Part shown: one piece after another, positions 10,672 through 22,479 of the stretch
Layout: every line of letters starts with the position of its first letter
Numbering within the stretch: position 1 is the first letter of the stretch
DNA from: Pachyseris speciosa
Lineage: Eukaryota > Cnidaria > Anthozoa > Scleractinia > Pachyseridae
Assembly (NCBI GenBank): GCA_016490735.1
Contig: JAEMWC010000005.1
Span: forward strand, 1,867,501-1,931,500
Length of the DNA stretch: 64,000 bases
Direction: 5' to 3'
Notes under the pieces: generated by a model
What the model saw: the letters and a program-made list of their open reading frames with translations, nothing else
Told to the model about the DNA's origin: nothing
Database searches by the model: none
Position numbers and translations under genes: made by a program

Positions 10672-11179
10672 ACATGCAAAGAAAAGAGTAATAAATTGGC
10701 CGCCATTTTGGAATAAGGTGTATGCAAAATAATTAAACTATTACTGCTGAAGCACACATTCTCTAAACAAAGCCATAAACGTTTGATCCTACAGGAATCG
10801 GTTCTCTCTTGAGGCTACGCTAACGTATAGTATACAGTGATGTGAGCCAACGGCTTTGTGACCCAGTTTATCTTGGACGTTTAATGATATTTTTCTGCAA
10901 CGTATTTAAACTAAGATCATGAAACAAACGACCTTGTTCTCAAAGTGAATTGCGAAATGATTATAACATCTGAATTGGGATGAAACATTTTAGTACTTGT
11001 GAACCCCTGAGGTAACCTCCTGAAAACGAATTCATTCTTGAGTGGGATTCGAACGAACTCAGCTACGTCACGTACGTACCCCGCTTAAAACATCGTCCGC
11101 ATTCAGTCTTTGACTATAGTCGAACTGTTAGCTTGCACCGATTTTGAATTAGCGTTCATTTTGATATTGTGGATGCTGG
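10672..11179. other. No gene seen
   Basis: AT-rich DNA without open frames or repeats that I could recognise. Confidence 0.4.
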
Positions 11180-12190
11180 TAGATGACGTTCGTGGAAAGA
11201 TTTGTAGGTCATGTTGGTAATACGAACTTGCAGAAGTGCTCAAAAGAGGTATGCTTGCGTTTACTAGGTAAAAAAGATAATCAGGTTTAAAATAGGTGAA
11301 AATACTTCAAGAAAACTACGCAGACTTACCAGAACAGTAAGAAAACTGTCCTATGTAAACTCCAGCTGAAACGTCTGTTTCTTGTGAATCTCTGTATCTT
11401 AAGGCGTATGGCGCGATATTAACAGCACGATTTTACACCCAAAATGAATGAGGAAAATTGGATTAATTGACAGATGTAGAAAAGAGAGAGAGAATTACCA
11501 TATTAACTCGCCTAAGAAATGTACACTATAACTTCAAGAATGCGAACTTTGAGCACATTATGAGTAAAGGCAAGGTTTCTAACGTTAAGCTTCATTGAGC
11601 TTAAATGTACATTTTCCTTTTTATATGTTCTTTTTAAGTTTTTTTTGTCGGATATGCAGTTCTGGTTGTCCCACTGCTGCTTTTCCTTTGTGAAAGTGTC
11701 TTGTAGACATGTCAACATGTTTCTTAAGATAAGATGTTAGAGTTTAGTTTTGTTACAGGTCAGTTAAATTTTTTGATAACGTAATTTATATCTCATTTGA
11801 CTATGCTTACTTGAGATATTTTTGTTTAGCATGATAGCTTCATTTTGAATTCAAAATGAAACTGGCGTTGGTTTATTGATACTTTGGCCGTGTGGGATTT
11901 ATACCAATACCTGTGAAAGAGTTAATTATTAACACATTCCATGCTTTTAACTGAGGAAAGAGAGTTCATATATGTCTTTATCCTTAAGTGTGCAGTAAGG
12001 ATGTTCAATAAATAGCTTCCCTCAAATTTAAGCCTAAATACTCCTTTAGTTTGATTTATTCGGGGATGAATAACTCTTCCGTGCTTAGACAGTCCAGTTT
12101 TCGTATGCCCTGCTATGAAAACGACTGACGTGTTAGTTACCTCAGGAGCCTTGAAACCACGGTATTTTTTCCTGTATTTCCCGATAGCAG
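11180..12190. repeat. Segmental duplication, copy 1 (partner 39,366-40,380)
   Basis: Collinear with 39,366-40,380: both start with a gtggaaagatttgtagg / gtggcaagatttgtagg block, share a taacgttaagcttcattg block, and end by the tttcctgtatttccc block. Minor indels include an expanded T/G run in the partner at 39,808-39,866. No gene is evident apart from the small minus-strand frame at its right edge. Confidence 0.75.
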
Positions 12191-12195
12191 GGTAT

Positions 12196-12360
12196 TTATA
12201 TTCTTCTTCTCAAGAAATGATGCGCATCGCACAAACCTGCGTCGACAGCTGTCAACAGCGCACTCACAACAGGCTCTGTCTCCTCTGGCTTGAGCTGATT
12301 ATACTGACTATAAATAGCTTCATTTTCGTGGGCGTCGATATCGCTAAGAACATGGAACAT
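12196..12360 (-). pseudogene. Small conserved ORF family, truncated copy
   Basis: The minus strand reads 54 codons from an ATG at 12,360, containing NEAIYSQYNQLKPEET and LTAVDA. The same peptide, with conservative changes, is found at 27,941-28,201 and 47,827-48,072. Here the frame breaks after CDAHH and ends early. Function unknown; no domain recognised. Confidence 0.5.
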
Positions 12361-12540
12361 GACATAATATTCCGGAAGACTTTAGGGATGTTCAGGACAA
12401 GGAAACAACATCAACCCCAAAATCCTTGAGCCAAAATGAATAATCCAAAGAGGAATGAGACGTTAGATTTCGTACAAGAGGGGGTAGATCGGACCAAAGA
12501 GAAGGTTTTTATTCAAAGAAACACTTATTTTCGTAAAAAT

Positions 12541-13271
12541 AACCTAGAAAGAAGCGAATTAGACTAAAAGAAAATCTTACGCCGACCTGAAGTCATACCA
12601 CCTAATTGGTTTTCTGTTTAAAGATGTTCCAGACAGTTCTTAATTAATCGAACCCCATTATCACGCTCTCTTAAAAGCTGCATTATAGCAATTGGATTTC
12701 CAGTATTATGATTGGCTAGATGCAGACAAGTTATGCTTATGACATGACGTATTATCACTTATCTGACTGGAAGTTTCTCATGATCAATCTTTCTAACAAT
12801 TCGTGTTCAAAGTCCAAGGTTGTGCAAGGTTAGCCCACACATCTGTATTATTCGTAGGCCAAGGTTGGACCTCACATAAGATGTGTTCTCGATTGCTTTG
12901 TCTTTTAGTTTGATTGTACTGTCGTAGTGATTTATAGCTGTGGGCATGTTTGGGAAATCTTGCTGACCTTGCGTGCGAACTCCTTGAATTGTAGTTAAGC
13001 CCTCGTATGCTCGCCATTTTTCTAGTAATTGTTTGTGCGGCTGCGTTGGTATGTTTTGGTATTCCTGAACGAGCAGTGTCTAGCTCACCCATTTCCCACG
13101 CTCAGCAAACCCAAATATGTCTACTGTTTAGTTATTTAAGTTACGCGTGCAAATCTAACTGTGAAAGTGTAAGCAAGCAGCCAAGGATTAAAGCTTACTT
13201 TGAAGACTCTTGGTACCTCTCTGCCTGCAAGCGAGTGTAACGACCTTCCACGCGTCTTCGCGCCCCTACAC
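12541..13271. repeat. Segmental duplication block A, copy 1 left part
   Basis: Nearly identical to 19,109-19,888, and its first 190 bases match 41,229-41,415. Both full copies lead into a TTAA-flanked element at the same position, so that element was already present before this duplication. Confidence 0.8.
13007..13240 (+). CDS. Candidate small secreted cysteine-containing protein
   Basis: A 77-codon frame that starts with a hydrophobic stretch typical of a signal peptide (MLAIFLVIVCAAALVCFG), followed by about 55 mostly polar residues with four cysteines and no second hydrophobic segment. If real, a small secreted peptide. The paralogue at 19,593 keeps the ATG and signal-like segment but diverges after residue 43 through a 30-base indel and a stop, so selection on the mature part is not supported. 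It lies just left of the TTAA element at 13,272. The frame could be fortuitous; no family recognised. Confidence 0.3.
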   Translation: MLAIFLVIVCAAALVCFGIPERAVSSSPISHAQQTQICLLFSYLSYACKSNCESVSKQPRIKAYFEDSWYLSACKRV

Positions 13272-14241
13272 TTAACCCTTTAAGTGTTAATCGTACGAAT
13301 TCGTACGATAAAAAGGGCTACCACTTTCAAGCTTTGCCACATTCTCAAATTTACAAAGCTGGTTATGATGGCGTGTTTCTAGTGTCAACCAGTAGCTAAT
13401 TCAGGCCTGAAGGGCAAATTAACAAAGGATAACCTTGGATTACCCTTCCATATCGTTGTTCCTTTTCAAGAAAAACCACAAATGCCATTTTACGCACCAT
13501 TGAGCAAAGCGAAAATCACACATCTTTGCTTTAACCTCTTTAATTTAAAATCTCCTTTTGAAAGCAAAATTTCCTAAAGACAGAAAACTTTCATCTCATG
13601 ACTGAGCATTTACCTTCCATTCTGCCTCTCGCGCCTACAGAGAGTCGAGCATCAGCCATTTTATTTTACCACTTTTGAAAGCCTCTGCATTCCTCTTTGG
13701 CGCCCGAATTACAATCTGGGAAACTGTGATACTACAGCGAAATGGACGTTCCGCCATCAACAATTTCTAGTGTCGAGCCACTCGGACCTACTAGCGAAAT
13801 ATTGTAAACACCGTGTTCTTTGCAACTCAAATCTTGCCAAAATTGCCTTGCTAGGTCCAAGAATCCACCCCAAAACGGCGAGAAAAACAACCTTCAAGTT
13901 CTGTGCCGCCATTCTTTGACACGAACACTTTTGGCGTCCCAGTCGGCTTGAAATCATCCCTCATCCCTGGTTTCGTTCAGAGATTCGCCGCTTTTCTTTA
14001 TACCAGCTTAATGATGCCAGACTAGGAGCTTCTGCAGTGGGAAATGGCTCGAAAACACAGCTATAAACCGAGTACTTACCGACTAAAAGTTGCTACGCTC
14101 GCGAGCAAAACAACAACGGTTGAAATTGGTGACGCCACAATACAAGAGAGCCCTCCATGTAGTGCAGCTAAATCCCGTGTAATTACCTGCATAGAGAAAA
14201 TTGCCTCAGGATCTCAAGGAATTTGCCAGTTAATGGGTTAA
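13272..14241. mobile_element. TTAA-flanked piggyBac-like non-autonomous element, copy 1
   Basis: Begins TTAACCCTTTAAGTG and ends TTAATGGGTTAA, so the short terminal inverted repeat starts CCC and the flanks are TTAA, the piggyBac signature. A perfect 18-bp palindrome (tcgtacgaattcgtacga) lies just inside the left end. Length about 970 bp. No transposase. A minus-strand frame (13,757-13,957) matches part of the longer one in copy 2 but has no recognised domain. Confidence 0.7.
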
Positions 14242-15471
14242 ATCAGCATGCGACGATATGATGTATTCAATGCACGCGTTACACAACGAAAAAGTGAAAG
14301 AGACATTAACTGAGCTAGGGGGCGCAAGCCGTAAATTTAAATATATGTTATTAATGGAATATTTTCATGCATATACATATAGTAGCTGTTTTAAAGGAAA
14401 AAATAAGAGAACTTCGCATTCGATATGTCGGTTACCTGTGTTTATCAGACTTCGCATTTGCCTCTTTAGATATTTAGTAAACCTCGGTTTTGTCATTATC
14501 TACTGTATATGGAAGCCCACTTAAAAAATAAACCGCATTCGTTACTTGAAACTGTAAGCTGTTGATAGATCTTAGTAGAAATTCATGACAGCATACCATG
14601 CAAATTGTTGTCATTTTGAATTAACTCTCTTATCTATTCAAATATTGCCTTAACACCAATCCATGACAGCGAGACGCAAGTCATCCCCAAATGCGCCTAT
14701 GAAAGTAGAGGCCCATCTTAACCACAGCCTGGGTTCTATACAAACTTGTATCCGTTCCGATTACAACAGCTATAGCGTTGAAGAATCTAATTTTTTTACT
14801 GATCCGCCTAGATTAGCTAGTGCTATGTGCGGATCAATCCCAGTTTGTAACTGTTTTTCGCTTATATTTGAATAAAGTGTGGAAGTGTGTAAGATTGGAC
14901 TGAATTAAGGTTGTTGATGAGAAAAGTCTAAGACGTTGTGTCGCAATCTCTATCCGCAGTTAAGGGACTGCCTCCAGATGTTTCGTGCATCATCTCTTTC
15001 TATGGGTTCAGTCTGATTGAATATTTGGGAAAATAGGGGGAATTGAGAATGAAAGATAGAAGGGTAGAAATGAATACACACATAATCCAGTTAGTCCGCT
15101 AACGGGATCACGGGTACCTTGTTGTGGTGGCGGACTGTTTGGTCTTTGTCTACTAATTATTCACTTTTTATTTAAATCTCAACCTCCTTCAAATCCAATA
15201 TTTCTCAGTTTTCCACAATTTTCCACATACCCACTCCGCCCCCCTTTCATTCCTTCAAAACAATCCCAAATCTCAAAAAAGCTCTCAAACATTGACTGTG
15301 CCAAGGACTCTGACCTAATGTAGCCATTTCTCGATTAAAAGTAATCTTGGCGAGATTTATAAGAAAAAGTGCTGAAATGTAGGGGGAAAGAGGTACTTAA
15401 CGAGACTGCCCCCTTAAATTAAAAAAAAAACTGGAGTAGTACATTTTGATTGACCAAATGTAGGGTGGTTG
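14242..15471. repeat. Segmental duplication block A, copy 1 right part
   Basis: Collinear with 20,876-21,515 (with a deletion there) and 41,415-42,731. No gene is visible. The right edge has an unoccupied TTAA at 15,472-15,475 within tagggtggttgttaaa, exactly where the paralogue at 42,732 has an insertion. Confidence 0.7.
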
Positions 15472-16669
15472 TTAAAGGGGCAGTGTACTAAGTCTGAGCC
15501 ACCGTAAGGTATTATCAATTTCATCTAAAATGCAAGGGGAGAACTTAGAAACGTTGGCCCGACTTTTTCAATGGGGAACTATTTTTATCTTGGCTAAGCG
15601 AAGCAAAAAATATTTAAGAATGGTCTCCGTTAGCTAAAATAGCAATTTTGAAGACAAAACATCTCGTTTGCTATCGGTGAACAGGTCTCCTTTGCGTTCC
15701 AGATTTGTACTAACAACTTTTGATACTTCCCCATTAAGTAATCACAACGGAGTAACATCCTAAGACAAAAATAATCAACTAACAACACAAAAAATCGTAT
15801 ATTCATAAGACACGGATATCGTTTTATTCATAAAACACGTGTCACCCTCTCTTTTGACTTCCGGTTTGTCATATTCTGGATAAGTATGTAACTACGTCCT
15901 TGAAATGCATCCATGTGAATGGGGATTTTCTCATTTGCATTTTTTACCAATAGATTCATTTTTGCCGTGATTGGGTACTCTGAGAACGTAGGGAAGACAT
16001 CAAACCTTTTTCCTTGACCTCTCTTCAAATTTCTTTAAAACATTGCCTGGTCATCCCAGGAATACAATAAACCTGTGTTTTCTTTCATGTTTTTGCCAAT
16101 AAAAGAGGATTTGCAAAAAATATTCAGCTTTAAAATCTTTCTTTTTAATAAATCTGATTGAAGTTGCCCGTATTTGGAGCCATTTGATTGGCTTGACGTA
16201 ATCAGTTTATTAGATCCAATAAACAGCGAGCAACAGATATTCATTTCCACGCGTCATGTAGTTAGGAAGAGAGCAAAAGACAAATTTTACCCTGAAAAGG
16301 CCTTTAAACTGTGAAATATAATGAATTAAAATGTTCTGAGAAGAAGGAAAAAACACTTTTATGGATAATTTATCTAATGACGTTTTCCTTTGTCTGATAT
16401 ACAATACTGGGACATTTAAATTTGTCACGAAATTGAAATGATAAGTCAGTTACAAACCGTTCGTTTAGAAGCACAAATATAACACCGTGAGCATTTGAGT
16501 TAAGCAAAGTTTGCTATCTAATACTAGTTTTATTATTATTATTATTATTATTATTAATTCTTACCATTTTCTTTTCTTATAGGGAAGAACGAAACCGCAT
16601 AAATAAACGATAAAAATTTACAACATTCATAAACATTCTGGCGACTTTGTAAGTGTTGCATACACAGCT
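15472..16669 (-). repeat. GPCR-unit 3' flank, copy at 15.5-16.7 kb
   Basis: Collinear with 44,269-45,484 and partly with 21,516-22,015. Contains an (ATT)n run at 16,532-16,556. The minus-strand frames here (15,828-16,428) are neither conserved between copies nor recognisable, so I do not call them genes. Confidence 0.65.
16532..16556. repeat. (ATT)8 microsatellite
   Basis: About eight uninterrupted ATT units; much shorter or absent in paralogous copies. Confidence 0.9.
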
Positions 16670-17493
16670 CTAAGATCTGATCTTCCAGCTGTAGAGAATC
16701 GGGCTTATTGACGAGATAACATAAATTAAAGTTGATGTAACTTGTCTTGTAAGTTTAATAGGGTTGGTCCATGTACCGCTATTTGTCAAAGGCACGAGTA
16801 AGCTATATGGTGCACCGTATACTGCCTTTCTGTATCGAGCTATATTGAGTGGGATTGGTTGGCCTGAAACACTGTTTTATACCTGATGTTGACTATGATG
16901 CAGTGTGAAGAAAATTTTGGTATAAGAGCGAATGGAGGTTGCAAACACATACAAGTACCCATGTACATGTAGGTAAAATAAAATCAATATAGCGTTATAC
17001 CAAATGGATAATGTGGTAACAATAGTGCAGACCACCCAAAACGCAAGAATAACAGCATACGTTCCCTTCAAAGTTACAACGCGTCTGTATCTGAGTCCCA
17101 ACATTAGGGCGAAAAGTCTGTCCACGGTTATGGCAATGATTGTCAACAAAGACACTTAGCACAAAATGTAGCTTTTTATGAGGTTTACATATCTGGCAAT
17201 GCGGCAAATGTTCCATCGTTGACCAATGACGGCCATTTGGTAACGGCCAACACAGAGATCAGTTCTCGCTTAGGCTGCCAAATGAGAGCTTGGATGGAGG
17301 ATGAAGCGAAGACTCCTTGTGAAGGGCAGATAAGATCAGAGTAATGCAGTAATGGATAGAACAATTTTAAAGACTAGTACAAGGGTTATTAATTGACTGT
17401 ATAATCCTTCTGTTCATAATTCTGCGGAGCAATAAACATTTCCGTATATATTATTTTGTGGTTTGTATCGCGAGTGAAATTTTCTGAAGCCAT
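16670..17493 (-). pseudogene. Class A GPCR pseudogene with TM7 present
   Basis: Starts MASENFT like the 3.9-kb copy but is broken by several frameshifts and an early stop. Recognisable pieces are TM3 with VDRLFAL, TM4 with FWVV, TM5, and, in a separate frame, loop 3 plus TM7 (LIYVISSISPILYSWKIR), where the usual NPxxY is SPxLY. It ends in a stop directly after WKIRS. The next frame would continue as LRAVYAT, a plausible helix-8 continuation, and the 22-kb and 45-kb copies share the same configuration here. That suggests a shared older frameshift, or a genuinely short tail. Not functional. Confidence 0.85.
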
Positions 17494-17572
17494 TTTCGTG
17501 TAAATCGATATAAATATTGACTATGTCGCGAACTTATTTTTCCGCTTTTATGAAAAGACGAATATATAAATG

Positions 17573-17812
17573 TTTATGACGCCTGTTGTTAACAAAGCCG
17601 AGCCTGAGTACTGTGTGGGCCGAGCTTGGTTTGATGAGAACGAAGGAAGTGGGTAAAAAAGATAACACCTGGATTGCCAAACTTTTGGCCACGTGTGTGA
17701 CCTTTATCAAATAAATAAAGTGTACAGTATTTATTTGCCAATCACTCATCCCTAAGGAAGAGCTAACCCTTTAAACAATCTTGTTCTCAGCAAAGGTGAG
17801 GGTGAAAACCGC
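17573..17812. repeat. 240-bp direct repeat, left copy
   Basis: Repeated at 18,048-18,289 with roughly 85-90% identity by eye, offset about 475 bp. Shared blocks include gttaacaaagccgagc/attaacaaagccgagc and gcaaaggtgagggtgaaaac. The right edge abuts a G-rich coding-like segment (17,837-18,067). The layout could be terminal repeats of a small retroelement or a plain tandem duplication; I cannot decide. Confidence 0.7.
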
Positions 17813-17836
17813 TGGCGAGCCCAAGAATAAGACTAT

Positions 17837-18047
17837 ATGTACCGGAGGAGACGGGGTGGAGGACAGGATGAAATTCGAGCACGATGCTTTCTTAAATCGA
17901 CGAGAAGGGAGAGAAAGCGCATCGAGGAATGTGACGTCATAACCGTGCGTAGTACCGGAAACCCCCCAGGCGGGAGTGAGAACGGAGTCATAACAAGCAT
18001 CATAAAACCGTTTTTTTTTTTAAGGAGATTTTTAAAAATAAATCTCC
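17837..18047 (+). other. Purine-rich spacer between the 240-bp repeats
   Basis: Richer in G+C than its surroundings, with an open arginine-rich frame of up to 76 codons (17,837-18,067) that runs into the right repeat. No domain is recognised. Ends in a 10-T run and a small hairpin (aaggagattttt / aaaaataaatctcctt). Confidence 0.35.
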
Positions 18048-18289
18048 TTTATGACACCTGTTATTAACAAAGCCGAGCATGAGCATTGCGTCGGCCGAGC
18101 TTGGTTTGTATAGAACGAAGGAAGTGGGTAAAAAAGATAACACCTAGATTGGGAAACGTTTGGCCATGTAAGTGGCCGTTTATTGAATCAATAAAGTGTA
18201 CAGCATTTATTTGCCAATCCCTCAACCCTAAGGAAGAGCTAACCCTTTAAACGACCTCGCTCTCAGCAAAGGTGAGGGTGAAAACCGCC
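18048..18289. repeat. 240-bp direct repeat, right copy
   Basis: Partner of 17,573-17,812; see that entry for shared blocks and possible interpretations. Confidence 0.7.
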
Positions 18290-18454
18290 ACAGTGCGGAC
18301 GCAAAAAGAAACCGGGCCACAGCACCCGAGGCCCAGGTAATGTCACACGAAAAGACTATTAACATACAGGAAGATAAAGTGAACGAACGAGCCAAGACTT
18401 AAATAAGACTGGTTCCCGCTAAAAATTTCAACGTATGTCACAAATAGTAAACTA

Positions 18455-18682
18455 AGTGAAAAGACAGTAAAGGTTTTAATCAGTGAGATTGGCCCCTTCT
18501 CAAACTCAAAGAAGACTAAGGATATTTAATTGAATAAAACAACAGTAAGGCTACAAACAATGAGATTGGCCCCTGCTCAAACTCATAGCATACTAAAGAT
18601 ACTCAACTGAAAAAAACAGCACCGAAGCTTTAATCAATGAGATTGGCCCCTGCTCAAACTCACTGAATACTAAAGATACATG
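18455..18682. repeat. 77-bp tandem repeat, ~3 copies
   Basis: Units begin near 18,481, 18,558 and 18,635 at the motif aatgagattggcccctgctc. A further, more diverged unit is near 19,000-19,090 (gaccgatgctcaaact). Non-coding. Confidence 0.75.
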
Positions 18683-18910
18683 TAAAATTCATTAATAATT
18701 CATAAGACTAACGACCAATCTACGGGTAGTATTTGAGTCACATGTATACCTCTCTAAACCCCAATAAAAATTATTAACTTTCATAAAGGTGTCCTGCTCC
18801 GCTAATTAGTATGCATTAACTTTGATACAGATCTCTACTGATTAACATTACAAACATGACAAACACAATCTATTGTTTCATTTCACAAGTAACAAAATAT
18901 TCGCGTCCGA

Positions 18911-18968
18911 CCTTTATGGGCTTTAAAACGGCTCGCCTGCGGCTCGCCGTTTTAATTGCCCATAAAGG
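18911..18968. repeat. Short hairpin palindrome
   Basis: Arms cctttatgggctttaaaacg and its near reverse complement, with centre ggctcgcctgcggctcgcc. Could be a very small MITE; a similar cataaaggt..cctgctc block occurs alone at 18,783. Confidence 0.7.
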
Positions 18969-19108
18969 TATCCCGCTCATATTTTATGTATTACTTAATT
19001 GATTAAAACAGCACCAAGGCGTCAATCTATAAGTAAAATGCTGTTAACAAGGTAGAAATAAGAGTGACCGATGCTCAAACTTGTGGTATGGGAACGCAGA
19101 AAGCTAGG

Positions 19109-19888
19109 AACGTAAAAATAACCTAGAAAGAAGCGAATTACAATTAAAGAAAATCTTACGCCGACTTCAAGTCATACCGCACTATAACTGGTTTTCTGTT
19201 TAAAGATGTTCCAGAATGTTCTTAATTAATCAAACCCCATTATCACGCTTTCTTAAAAGCTGCATTAAAGCAATTGGATTTCCAGTATGATGATTGGCTA
19301 GATGCAGACAGGTTATGCTTATGTCGTGACGTGTTGTCACTTATCTGAGTGGGAGTTTCTCATGATCAATCTTTTTGATAATTCGTGTTTAAAGTCCAAG
19401 GTTGTTCAAGGTTAGCCCACACATCTGTATTATTCGTAGGCCAAGGTTGGACCTCACATGTGATGTATGTGTTCTGGATTGTTTTGTTTTTTAGTTTAAT
19501 CGTACCGTCGTAGTGATTTCTAGCTGTGGGCATGTTTCGGAAATCTTACTGACCTTGGGTGCGACCTCCTTGAATTGTAGTTAAGCCCTCTTATGTGGGT
19601 AATTTTTCTAGTAAACGTTTGTGCGGCTGCGTTGGTATATTTTGGTATTCCTGAACAAGCAGTGTCTAGCTCTCCCATTTCCCACGCTCAGCAAACCCAA
19701 ATATGTCTACTGTTTAGCTATCAACGTTGCTGATAGTTGCGCTTAACTTTAGTGTCTGTAGGCGTTCGAATCTAACTGTGAAAGTGTAAGCAAGCAGCCA
19801 AGGATTAAAGCTTACTTTGAAGACTCTTGGTACCTCTCTCCCTGCAAGCGAGTGTAACGACTTTTCACGCGTCTTCGCGCCCCTACAC
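19109..19888. repeat. Segmental duplication block A, copy 2 left part
   Basis: Very similar to 12,541-13,271, with scattered substitutions and a 30-base insertion near 19,722-19,760. Confidence 0.8.
19593..19733 (+). pseudogene. Degraded copy of the small secreted-protein frame
   Basis: Paralogue of the frame at 13,007. The ATG and hydrophobic leader remain (MWVIFLVNVCAAALVYFG), but the frame stops at codon 47 because of an insertion. Either the family has decayed here or the frame never coded. Confidence 0.3.
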
Positions 19889-20875
19889 TTAACCCTTTAA
19901 GTGTTAATCGTACGAATTCGTACGATAAACAGGGCTACCACTTTCAAGCTTTGCCACATTCTCAAATTCACAAAGCTGGTTATGATGGCGTGTTTCTAGT
20001 GTCAACCAGTAACTAATTCAGGCCTGAAGGGCAAATTAACAAAGGATAACCTTGGATTACCCTTCCATATCGTTGTTCCTTTTCAAGCAAAACCACAAAT
20101 GCCATTTTACGCACCATTGAGCAAAGCGAAAATCACACATCTTTGCTTTAACCTCTTTAATTTAAAATCTCCTTTTGAAAGCAAAATTTCCTAAAGACAG
20201 AAAACTTTCATCTCATGACTGAGCATTTACCTTCCATTCTGCCTCTCGCGCCTACAGAGAGTCGAGCATCAGCCATTTTATTTTACCACATTTGAAAGCC
20301 TCTGCATTCCTCTTTGGCGCCCGAATTGCATTCTGGGAAACTGTGATGCTACAGTGAAATGGAAGTCCCGCCATCAACAATTTCTAGTGTCGAGCCACTC
20401 GGACCTACCAGCGAAATATTGTAAACACCGTGTTCTTTGCAAGTCAAATCTCGCCAAATTTGCCTTGCTAGGTCCAAGAATCCACCCCAGAAGGGCGAGA
20501 GAAACAACTTCAAGTTCGGAGCCGCCATGCTTTGACACGAACACTTTTGGCGTCCCAGTCGGCATGAAATCATCAAAGATTTGCCGCTTCTCTTTGTAAC
20601 AGCTTAACGATGCCAGACTAGGAGCTTCTGCAGTGGGAAATGGCTCGAAAACACAGTTATAAACCGAGTACTTACCCACTAAAAGTTGCTACGCTCGCGA
20701 GCAAAACAACAACGGTTGAAATTGGTGACGTCACAATACAATCTGAGTCCTCAGTATTTTAGAGCCGCAGAACTTTCAAGGGAGCTCTTCAAGTAGGGCA
20801 GCTAAATCCCGTTTAATTACCTGCATTGAGAAAATTGCCTCAGGATCTCAAGGAATTTGCCATTTAAAGGGTTAA
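19889..20875. mobile_element. TTAA-flanked piggyBac-like element, copy 2
   Basis: About 987 bp, flanked by TTAA, with terminal repeat CCCTTTAA (left ttaaccctttaagtg, right end tttaaagggttaa). Highly similar to copy 1 and located in the same place of the duplicated block. A minus-strand frame of 101 codons (20,374-20,679) is longer than in copy 1 and includes FMPTGTPKVFVSK and LARFDLQRTRCLQYF. I do not recognise it; it may be a captured exon. Confidence 0.7.
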
Positions 20876-22015
20876 ATCACCATGCGACGAAATTATGTAT
20901 TCAATGCACGCGTTAGACAACCAAAAAGTGAAAGAGATATTAACTGAGCTAGAGGGCGCGAGAAGTAAATTTAATTATATGTTATAAATGGAATATTTTG
21001 ACGCAGTTTGTATTTCGCTTATATTTGAATAAAGTGTGGAAGTGTGTAAGATTGGACTGAATTAAGGTTGTTAATGAGAAAAGTCTACGACATGTCGCCA
21101 TCTTTATCCGCAATTAAGGGACTGCCTCCAGATGTTTCGTACATCATCTTTTTCTATGGGTTCAGTCTGATTGAATATTTGGGAAAATAGGGTGATTTGA
21201 GAATTAAAGATAGAAGGGTAGAACTCAATACACACATAATCCAGTTAGTCCGCTAATGGGATCACGGGTACCTTGTTGTGGTGGCGGACTGTTTGGTCTT
21301 TGTCTACTAACTATTCACTTTAAATTTGAATTTTCAACCTCCTTCAAATCCAATATTTTTCAGTTTTCCACAATTTTCCACATACCCACTCCGCCCCCCT
21401 TTCATTCCTTCAAAAAAATCCATAAATTATCAAAAAGGTGTCAAACATTGACTGTGCTAAGCTTGGACTCTGACCTAATGTAGCCATTACTCGATTAAAA
21501 GTAGTCTGGGCGAGATTTATTCATTTGCACGCTTCATGCAGTTAGGAAGAGAGCAAAAGACAAATTTTACCCTGAAAAGGCCTTTAACCTGTGTAATATG
21601 ATGAATTAAAATGTTCTGAGAAGAAGGAAAAAACACTTTTCTGGATAATTTATCTAATGACGTTTCCTTTGTCTAATATATAATAATGGGACATTTTTTC
21701 TCAGTTAATTTTATGAACCAATAACATTCGTGCAAATTTATCAGTTACAAACCTTTTATTTACAAGCACAAATATAACATCGTGAGCATTTGAGTTTGGC
21801 AAAGTCTGCATTATTACTTTGGTATCTGATACTAGTTTTTCTAATTTTTTAATTAATTCTTACCATTTTCGTTTTCTAATAGGGAAGAGCGAAAACGTGT
21901 AAATAAACGATAAACATTAACGCACGCCAAGAGAGGGTTTTAGTTACAAGAGGTTTCATCAATCACATACAGTATTCAACATTCTGGCGACTTTGTAAGT
22001 GTTGCATACACAGCT
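20876..22015. repeat. Block A right part joined to GPCR flank, copy 2
   Basis: Left half matches 14,242-15,350. At about 21,515 (cgagatttattc) the sequence jumps to the homologue of 16,240, deleting about 0.9 kb relative to copy 1, then runs on as GPCR 3' flank. Confidence 0.65.
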
Positions 22016-22177
22016 CTAAGATCTGATCTTCCAGCTGTAGGGAATCGGGCTTATTGACGAGATAACATAAATTAAAGTTGATGTAACTTGTCTTGTAAGT
22101 TTGATAGGTTTGGTCCACGTATTACTATTTGTCAAAGGCACGAGTAAGCTATATGGTGCACCGTACACTGCCTTTCT
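22016..22177 (-). pseudogene. GPCR 3'-end remnant (TM7 region only)
   Basis: Matches the last ~160 bases of the 16.7-kb receptor pseudogene: loop 3, TM7 and the terminal stop. Homology ends abruptly at about 22,177, where unrelated sequence starts. A broken duplication end. Confidence 0.75.
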
Positions 22178-22315
22178 CAGAAAAAGGAGACAGAAGGGAA
22201 GTGCTGAGATTTACTCTAATAATGCATTTTTTTTTTGATAATGTCGCATGGCTGATTCAATACTGTTGCCATTGGTTTGTTAGAAAAAAGATAACTGGGA
22301 TGTTGAAAGCGTCAT

Positions 22316-22479
22316 AAACGTGAATAGTTCTTTCACAGAGTATAAAAAAATGTTTAAGTTGATCTATTTTCCGAATAAGGATGGTAAACTTTTTCTGTTA
22401 AAGTACACTCCATAAAGAAAAGCTTCACTAAAGAGTGTAGGAGAACGACTATCGGCTCTAGAATGCCTTCACTCGCACG
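22316..22479. repeat. 164-bp near-identical direct repeat, left copy
   Basis: Matches 23,336-23,499 with one mismatch (22,340 g, 23,360 a), offset exactly 1,020 bp. Non-coding. The pair frames 856 bp of DNA and could be terminal repeats of a small LTR-type (TRIM) element or the footprint of a recent tandem duplication. Confidence 0.85.

Noticed and set aside
15828..16428. Overlapping minus-strand small proteins in the GPCR flank
   Set aside because: Frames are not conserved in the paralogous flanks at 44.3-45.4 kb and 1.2-2.2 kb.
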